This document shows positions 50,844-55,498 of a stretch of 55,498 nucleotides of DNA, in pieces. Position 1 is the first letter of the stretch, and each line of letters begins with the position of its first letter. A program made the position numbers and the translations under genes. Origin of the DNA: Oligoflexus sp. (GTDB taxonomy: Bacteria; Bdellovibrionota_B; Oligoflexia; Oligoflexales; Oligoflexaceae); assembly GCF_035712445.1 (NCBI RefSeq), contig NZ_DASTAT010000027.1, positions 1 through 55,498 of the forward strand, written 5' to 3'. The notes under the pieces were generated by a model. That model was not told the DNA's origin and searched no databases. It was given only the letters and a program-made list of their open reading frames with translations.

Positions 50844-50906
50844 AAAGGCTGGAAGCCCCACCCTCAGATACTTATTAGCATCCTCCGGGCTGTGCATCCA
50901 GCCTTT
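50844..50906 (-). terminator. terminator of the RRM gene
   Basis: Arms aaaggctgga (50844-50853) and tccagccttt (50897-50906) pair perfectly over 10 bp with a loop of 43 nt; on the minus strand a run of U follows (complement of the A-run 50838-50846). It lies 20 bp after the RRM gene stop at 50926. Confidence 0.7.
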
Positions 50907-50925
50907 GAATCTTACCGATTCAATC

Positions 50926-51240
50926 TTAGTAGCGGCCACCGCGCGAGCGGTTGTTATATCCACCGCCGCCGCCGCCGCCGCCTTCACGAGGCGCCATAGG
51001 CTTGGCTTCGTTGACGGTCAAAGGACGGCCCGAGAAATCCTGGCCGTTGAAACGGTCGATAGCGGCCGTTGCTTCGGCATCGCTCGACATTTCAACAAAA
51101 CCAAAACCTTTGCTACGGCCGGTTTCACGGTCAAAGATAACTTTGGCCGACTCAACCTGACCAACTTCCGAAAATGTGTCCATGAGGACCTGATCGGTTG
51201 CAGAGAAGGGAAGATTGCCGACGTATAATTTTTTGCCCAT
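50926..51240 (-). CDS. glycine-rich RRM RNA-binding protein, 104 aa
   Basis: One RNA recognition motif (residues of about 1-80) with RNP2 KLYVGNLPF and RNP1 KGFGFVEM, followed by a Gly/Arg-rich tail (GGGGGGGGYNNRSRGGRY). These small RRM proteins are found in cyanobacteria and in several proteobacterial and deltaproteobacterial lineages, often as cold-induced RNA-binding proteins. Start ATG 51240 has AAGGAGG 4-10 nt upstream. Binding targets unknown. Confidence 0.95.
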   Translation of the reverse strand: MGKKLYVGNLPFSATDQVLMDTFSEVGQVESAKVIFDRETGRSKGFGFVEMSSDAEATAAIDRFNGQDFSGRPLTVNEAKPMAPREGGGGGGGGYNNRSRGGRY

Positions 51241-51394
51241 GAGAACCTCCTTAAGGCCAGGGCGCCACTAAAGAGGACTGAGGCACAAGACCCGAACTCA
51301 GTAGAAGCAGAGTGACACTATCTCGTACTCTAGCAGGAATTTGGACACATGTCCTCCTGCTTTCCAAAAAAAATTTTTACCAGGTCAGGACCGC

Positions 51395-52456
51395 TTACTC
51401 CCCCACCACAACGGGTAGCGTGACACTGGGTGCCTCGTAAACGACATCAACTTTCAACTGCACGCGACCATTCAATGGAACATCCAAAGCAGCATCGACC
51501 ACCTCATAAAGCTTACTGCCGCCCGGTCCAAAAACCGTCAGCGTGTAAGCATAACGCGAACCAGCGATCAGATTCAGGCGATCGCTGAGGGCATAACTGC
51601 CGTCCTTGAGGATCAGGCTCGTTTCAAAGCGGCCGCTGCCCTCCAAGGCAACACTCAGTCGGACGTCCTGGACCCATTTTTGATTGCCGGCCTCGCTGGC
51701 CGTCGTCACCGCCTGAAGAAATCCACGAACCACAGCGGCCTCGTCGTCCTTGACCTGTGTATTATTAGGAGGCATCTTCGGAACGCCATCACCCCCGGTG
51801 AAGGACTTCGTCATCTTGCCGAGAATTTGAGCGAGGGATTCGCCAGCCGCATTCTTATAAGGATAACTTTGCAGGTCCAGTCCTGCGGAAGGACGGGCTC
51901 CACTGTTATGACAGGATTGGCATTTGTAGTTTTTCAAAAGAGCCCGCACGGCCTCGGGCTCGGTGGGTGTGGTCGCGGGGGTCTCGGGAAAATTCACAAG
52001 CTGAAGCGCAAGACTCAGATCGAGGTCGACTGCAGTGGGCAAAAGCGGTTTCAGGATAAGCTGCGGCAGCGTCTGGGCACCCGGATTGATGATGGCGCGC
52101 AGACTTCCCTCAGCCAACGGCTGAGCCTTTTCATCCAGAAGCGAAACCTGAAATTCGATCTCGCCCAGCGGCAGACCTTCCAGAGCATAAAGTCCAGCCT
52201 CTGTAACGGGAAACTTGTAGGCGTCGCGTATTTCGGCTCCCAGTCCCGCCTTGTCCACTTTGAAGGCACGAATAACCAAAAGGTCGGCGCTGCGCCCCAA
52301 TTCTGCCAGCGCGGTGCGGGGCAGGCTCAAGGTCGCGGAATTCGCACCGGGCTGTTCGTTCGCAACCGGATTGAGCGGGGCAACTTTTTGAGCTTCCAGA
52401 CAGGCGCTCAGGCTGAGGACCGTGAGCAATGCGAAGGACAAGCCGACTGACTTCAT
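51395..52456 (-). CDS. lipoprotein with one cytochrome c-type haem motif, 353 aa
   Basis: Lipobox LSAC (Cys19). Residues of about 40-165 have the look of a beta-sandwich domain (LLVIRAFKVDKAGLGAEIRD, GLYALEGLPLGEIEFQVSLL), followed by a short cytochrome-like segment with CQSCH (179-183) and, about 45 residues on, KMPPNN with Met228 as a plausible sixth ligand. The final 100 residues are again beta-rich (FETSLILKDGSYALSDRLNL). The arrangement, a haem motif between two beta domains, resembles planctomycete-type cytochrome proteins. Possibly an electron carrier tied to the DUF1592 modules 5 kb upstream; that is inference. Confidence 0.75.
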   Translation of the reverse strand: MKSVGLSFALLTVLSLSACLEAQKVAPLNPVANEQPGANSATLSLPRTALAELGRSADLLVIRAFKVDKAGLGAEIRDAYKFPVTEAGLYALEGLPLGEIEFQVSLLDEKAQPLAEGSLRAIINPGAQTLPQLILKPLLPTAVDLDLSLALQLVNFPETPATTPTEPEAVRALLKNYKCQSCHNSGARPSAGLDLQSYPYKNAAGESLAQILGKMTKSFTGGDGVPKMPPNNTQVKDDEAAVVRGFLQAVTTASEAGNQKWVQDVRLSVALEGSGRFETSLILKDGSYALSDRLNLIAGSRYAYTLTVFGPGGSKLYEVVDAALDVPLNGRVQLKVDVVYEAPSVTLPVVVGE

Positions 52457-52877
52457 GGACGTCTCCCTTTATAGACGATCGAGGCACGATGCCTTTTATG
52501 TGAAACTGTCAAACTTCTAGCAGGGGACGGCGCGTCTGGGTACTGCAAAAAAAAGAAAAGCCTAAAATCCCCTCGGCTTCCTCCTGTTCAACACTTCGAC
52601 AATTCTGTCGGACACCACGAATCGCGCTAAGGACGCGGCTTCGCTCGCGTAATCGCAGAACTGTATTTGGGCAAAGCGGCCCTGAAGGCGTCAGGGGCTC
52701 GGGGGAAAATGGGCAGGAGTCAGCGCGGCAAGACCCGTAATCCATGGACATTGCCAGGGAAATTACTCATCCAAATGAGCTAAGCCGCCGACCGTCCTGG
52801 CCCTGGCACGAAAGATGAACTAATACCGCACAACAGCATCCCACAATGAGTACACAGCAGAACCAGAGGAATGGAAC
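52457..52877. other. 421-bp intergenic region
   Basis: Divergent promoters for the haem-motif lipoprotein (minus) and ricin-like lipoprotein (plus) must lie here. I see a small hairpin (ccctgaaggcgtcaggg at 52680-52700) but no convincing gene; an 80-codon frame on the minus strand has unnatural composition. Confidence 0.45.
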
Positions 52878-53807
52878 ATGAAAGCTACTTTTGCTCGCAA
52901 TGTGTTGGTGGTCTTGAGTTTGAACATGCTGGCCCTTGCCTGCGGACAAAGAACAAGCGACACCCCCACACTCGGTGTCTCCGCGCAGCAAGCTGCGAAT
53001 AGCAATGATCGTACGGCTGAACTTGAAAAATTGATTCGTGATCAATCCGAAGCTCTGACGAAACTGAGCACGGACAAAGCCACTCTTAAAGAACGCGCCG
53101 ATGGCCTTGACGCGCAGATCAAGAATTTGAATGAGCAGCTCGCCACGAATAAGACTCTGACCGAAACACAAAAAACCGAAATGCAGGCCAAGATCACCAA
53201 ACTGGAGTCGGACAAGACCTCACTGGAAAAGCAGATAGCTGAACTTGACGCCAAGAACAAGCAGCTGACGACCGACCTGAACAATGCAAAACTGGAAAAC
53301 GATCGCCTGCAGCGTGAACTGAATGCTGCTCGCGCCGCTGCCAACAATACAGCCGCTGCTCCTGCCGCCACGACCACGACGATTACGGGCAGCAAGCTCT
53401 ACGGTTTCAAGTATGCAGATCCCAACAAGGTGAAAAACGACTGCCTTGGCATTCCCGGCAACAGCACGCTGGATAACGTTCAGATGACCTCGGCCCCCTG
53501 CGTGACCGGCGCTCAGAACCAGCAGTTTGCGATCCCTGATCCGGTCCCCACGTTCTTCACGATCAAGCCACGTCTTTCCGCGAAGTGCCTGACTGTGATC
53601 AGCGCGGCAGAAAACGCAGCCGTGGTTCAAAGGTCCTGCACCAATACCACGGATCAGTCCTGGGAATTCTTTGTCCGCGGCGCTGCGGAATTCCGCCTGC
53701 GCAATCAATTCAGCGGCAAATGCCTTAAGATCCAGGCCGATGGCAAGATCATCCAAGGTGATTGTAATCTGAATTCCACTTACTTCAGCTGGTTCGTAGC
53801 CGGCTAA
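52878..53807 (+). CDS. coiled-coil lipoprotein with C-terminal ricin-type lectin-like domain, 309 aa
   Basis: Lipobox LALAC (Cys22). Residues of about 45-155 form an uninterrupted heptad coiled coil (LEKLIRDQSEALTKLSTDKA, LDAQIKNLNEQLATNKTLTE, LTTDLNNAKLENDRLQREL). An Ala/Thr linker (AAAPAATTTT) leads into a domain at about 170-309 with two to three beta-trefoil-like repeats, each with a Cys (DCLGIPGNSTLDNVQ, KCLTVISAAENAAVVQRSC, KCLKIQADGKIIQGDC) and a QSWEF element, as in ricin-B lectin folds. It could bind cell-surface glycans or peptidoglycan. A strong terminator follows. Confidence 0.82.
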   Translation: MKATFARNVLVVLSLNMLALACGQRTSDTPTLGVSAQQAANSNDRTAELEKLIRDQSEALTKLSTDKATLKERADGLDAQIKNLNEQLATNKTLTETQKTEMQAKITKLESDKTSLEKQIAELDAKNKQLTTDLNNAKLENDRLQRELNAARAAANNTAAAPAATTTTITGSKLYGFKYADPNKVKNDCLGIPGNSTLDNVQMTSAPCVTGAQNQQFAIPDPVPTFFTIKPRLSAKCLTVISAAENAAVVQRSCTNTTDQSWEFFVRGAAEFRLRNQFSGKCLKIQADGKIIQGDCNLNSTYFSWFVAG

Positions 53808-53834
53808 AGATCCCCTCCCCCCAAAGTGGAAACG

Positions 53835-53867
53835 GCCCCCGGTATTTCCGGGGGCTATTTTATTTTG
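53835..53867 (+). terminator. terminator of the ricin-like lipoprotein gene
   Basis: Perfect stem gcccccgg (53835-53842) with ccgggggc (53848-53855), loop of five nt (tattt), then tattttatttt. Confidence 0.88.
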
Positions 53868-53925
53868 CAGCGCCGCCTGCGGTCTGTTATGATCCCGCCC
53901 TTTCCACTGCTGCTGTAGAAAGCCT

Positions 53926-55125
53926 ATGAAAAGCCAAATCATTCTGAAACCCGGTAAAGAAAAATCCATAAAGAACGGCCACCCCTGGATCTTCAGCGGC
54001 GCGATTCAACGCGTCCAAAACGCGAGCGAAGCGGGGGTCAACGTCGATGTCTGTGATCATAAGGGGCAATTCCTAGCGCGAGCCTATTACAATCCCAAGG
54101 GTTCCTTGGCGGCCCGCATCTTCAGCCGCCGCGCCGGCCAGGAGCTGGATCAGGCCTTTTTGGAACAGCAGATCCATGCCGCTCTGGCTCGCCGCCCCGC
54201 CCTGCGTCCAGGCTTTCAGACCATGCATCGGGTCGTGGCCTCGGAGGCGGATTTTCTGCCCGGACTGATCGTGGATCAGTATGCCGAGCACCTTGTCTTT
54301 CAAATTTTGACAGCGGGCATGGAGCGCTGCCGGGATGCGATTGTTGCGGCTCTCAAAAGCATCTTCAATCCGAAGGTGCTGATTGAACGAAGTGATGAAG
54401 CCATCCGGGTGAAAGAAGGCCTGACCGAACGCAAGGAAATCCTTCTGGGTCGCGCGGAAGATGTGCGAACGGTGGGGCATGAAAACGGAATGGCTCTGAC
54501 CGTGGATTGTTGGGAAGGGCACAAGACCGGATTCTATCTGGATCAAAGACTCGCGCGTCAGGCCGTGGAATCCTATGCGAAGGGCGCCGAGGTCCTCAAC
54601 TGCTTCAGCTATACCGGCGGCTTTTCCATAGCCGCAAAACGCGGCGGGGCGAAGCGCGTGATCAGCGTCGATGAAAGCAAGGCCGCTCTTGAAATCCTCG
54701 CCGGCAACTGGCAGGCGAATCCCGGCCATGAAGAATGCCAGATGGAAAATGTTCGCGCTGATGTCTTCGCCTATCTGCGTCAGCTCAGGGATCAGGGGGC
54801 GCGCTTCGATATGATCATCATGGATCCTCCGAAGTTCGTGAGCGATCGCGCGCATATCGATCGCGCCTGTCGCGGTTATAAGGATCTAAACCTCCTTGCC
54901 ATGCAGCTTTTAAGGGAAGGCGGTATCCTTGCCACCTTCTCCTGTTCCGGGCTCATCAGTCGTGATCTTTTTCAGAAGGTGGTGTTTGGAGCCTCGGTGG
55001 ATGCGGGTGTGGAGATGCAGATTCTGCATCAGCTTTCGCAGGCCGATGATCATCCCCTGCTTCTCAGCTTTCCGGAATCGCTGTATCTCAAGGGTCTGCT
55101 CGGGCGCAAAGTCAGTTTGAATTAG
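53926..55125 (+). CDS. RlmI-like 23S rRNA (cytosine-5) methyltransferase
   Basis: An N-terminal PUA domain (about 1-75: LKPGKEKSIKNGHPWIFSGA, FLARAYYNPKGSLAARIFSR) precedes a middle domain and a Rossmann methyltransferase with GHKTGFYLDQRLAR, VLNCFSYTGGFSIAAKRGGA (SAM site), MDPPKFVSDR (catalytic NPPY-like loop) and LATFSCSGLIS with the catalytic Cys context. E. coli RlmI methylates C1962 of 23S rRNA; the length (399 aa) is right. The order and spacing of motifs support an RlmI-like enzyme. It is followed after 8 bp by an MFS gene. Confidence 0.92.
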   Translation: MKSQIILKPGKEKSIKNGHPWIFSGAIQRVQNASEAGVNVDVCDHKGQFLARAYYNPKGSLAARIFSRRAGQELDQAFLEQQIHAALARRPALRPGFQTMHRVVASEADFLPGLIVDQYAEHLVFQILTAGMERCRDAIVAALKSIFNPKVLIERSDEAIRVKEGLTERKEILLGRAEDVRTVGHENGMALTVDCWEGHKTGFYLDQRLARQAVESYAKGAEVLNCFSYTGGFSIAAKRGGAKRVISVDESKAALEILAGNWQANPGHEECQMENVRADVFAYLRQLRDQGARFDMIIMDPPKFVSDRAHIDRACRGYKDLNLLAMQLLREGGILATFSCSGLISRDLFQKVVFGASVDAGVEMQILHQLSQADDHPLLLSFPESLYLKGLLGRKVSLN

Positions 55126-55133
55126 GAGTGTCT

Positions 55134-55498
55134 GTGTCCCTGCCTTCCCAAGTTGATACGGGTCACCGTGGTTATCTTTTCGCTGGATTTGCCAGTCTTT
55201 TTGCAGCCGCGTTCATTGATAACGCGCGGGGTCCGGTTCTGCCCGTCCTCTGCGCGCAGCTGAATATTCCCTATGAAACAGCCGGGCTTTTTTTAATGAT
55301 AGGGAACGTCGCGGCTGTGCTGGTGACCTTTACGCTGGGTCGGCTTTTGCCGCGTATCGGTGATCGCAAAGCGGCCATCATAACGAGCTGGCTCGCGGTT
55401 TTGCCTGGACTCCTGGCGCCTTTCATCAGCAGTCGCGCAAGCCTTTTATCTTTGGGTCTGATGCTGGGCGCGTCGGTGTCCCTGGTCGGATCCCTGAG
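55134..55498 (+). CDS. MFS transporter, 5' part only
   Basis: The frame is open to the right edge. From GTG 55134 (AGGAG 5 nt upstream; GTG 55128 also in frame) the product has a short soluble start, then three membrane segments: YLFAGFASLFAAAFIDNARG, ETAGLFLMIGNVAAVLVTFT, and a third after the cytoplasmic loop LGRLLPRIGDRKAAI, which is the MFS loop 2-3 motif (GxLaDrxGrr-like). It lies 8 bp after the RlmI-like gene, so probably cotranscribed. Substrate unknown. Confidence 0.7.
   Translation, partial: MSLPSQVDTGHRGYLFAGFASLFAAAFIDNARGPVLPVLCAQLNIPYETAGLFLMIGNVAAVLVTFTLGRLLPRIGDRKAAIITSWLAVLPGLLAPFISSRASLLSLGLMLGASVSLVGSL

Noticed and set aside
52509..52751. 80-codon minus-strand frame in the 52.5 kb intergenic region
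   Set aside because: Unnatural composition (Ser/Arg/Cys/Pro patches), no SD and no family.
1..55498. tRNA, rRNA, CRISPR arrays, insertion sequences and prophage genes
   Set aside because: I looked along both strands and found no cloverleaf-like gene, no spaced direct-repeat array, no transposase or integrase and no phage structural gene; the short repeats noted are local.

Overview
The window is 55.5 kb of chromosomal DNA with moderately high GC. It comes from a Gram-negative, outer-membrane bacterium. At least nine proteins carry a lipobox, and two pairs of genes encode DUF1592/DUF1588 lipoproteins with DUF1552 Tat-type partners, a combination typical of Planctomycetota, Myxococcota and Bdellovibrionota/Oligoflexia. 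The mix of tandem DUF1566 lipoproteins, FG-GAP proteins and large TPR-like regulators makes an Oligoflexus-like member of the Bdellovibrionota my best guess. That is an inference from gene content; no 16S rRNA gene is present. I saw no tRNA or rRNA gene, no CRISPR array, no transposase and no phage genes, so this looks like ordinary chromosome rich in lineage-specific exported proteins.

Layout. 1-6.4 kb: the 3' part of an FG-GAP beta-propeller protein, converging on a three-gene minus-strand set (a 46-residue exported peptide, a TPR-like double winged-helix regulator, and an exported 258-residue protein). A divergently transcribed Pro/Ala-rich lipoprotein lies across an intergenic region that holds a 21-bp inverted repeat. 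6.4-14 kb: single-gene units, namely a receiver-domain protein, DoxX, a membrane protein, a BluB-like flavoenzyme, a lytic-transglycosylase-like protein, an HPF-like ribosome factor, a YjdF-like membrane protein, SelO and a matrixin-like lipoprotein. 14-20 kb: an ArsR regulator coupled to a double AHSA1 protein, two tandem DUF1566 lipoproteins, a DUF1328 small membrane protein and a YqeY-like protein. 20-27 kb: lipoproteins, YdeI, the ribosomal protein S4 gene rpsD on its own, a ROK-type repressor and small hypotheticals.

27.1-33.5 kb is the clearest pathway: a TrpR/YerC-like regulator followed without gaps by hisG, hisD, hisB (bifunctional), hisH, hisA, hisF and hisIE, with a perfect 18-bp palindrome upstream and a terminator hairpin whose loop is the hisIE stop codon. 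hisC is absent from the cluster. 33.5-37.1 kb on the minus strand is a polar amino acid ABC importer (binding protein, permease, ATPase) followed by a Xaa-Pro aminopeptidase, preceded by a hairpin with a U-run that may be an attenuator. 37.6-46.5 kb: a pentapeptide-repeat lipoprotein, a TPR-like protein, then two copies of a DUF1592/DUF1588 lipoprotein plus DUF1552 Tat-protein module. 46.6-55.5 kb: a small membrane protein, an exported EEP-fold protein lacking most catalytic residues, an acyl-CoA dehydrogenase, an AI-2E family transporter, an RRM RNA-binding protein, a lipoprotein with a single haem-binding motif, a coiled-coil/ricin-like lipoprotein, an RlmI-like rRNA methyltransferase and the 5' end of an MFS transporter.

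The items most deserving a second look are the secreted-peptide plus TPR-regulator cassette near 5 kb, the duplicated DUF1592/DUF1552 modules, the exported EEP pseudoenzyme, the his-linked TrpR-like regulator with its palindrome, and the structured leader upstream of the ABC importer.
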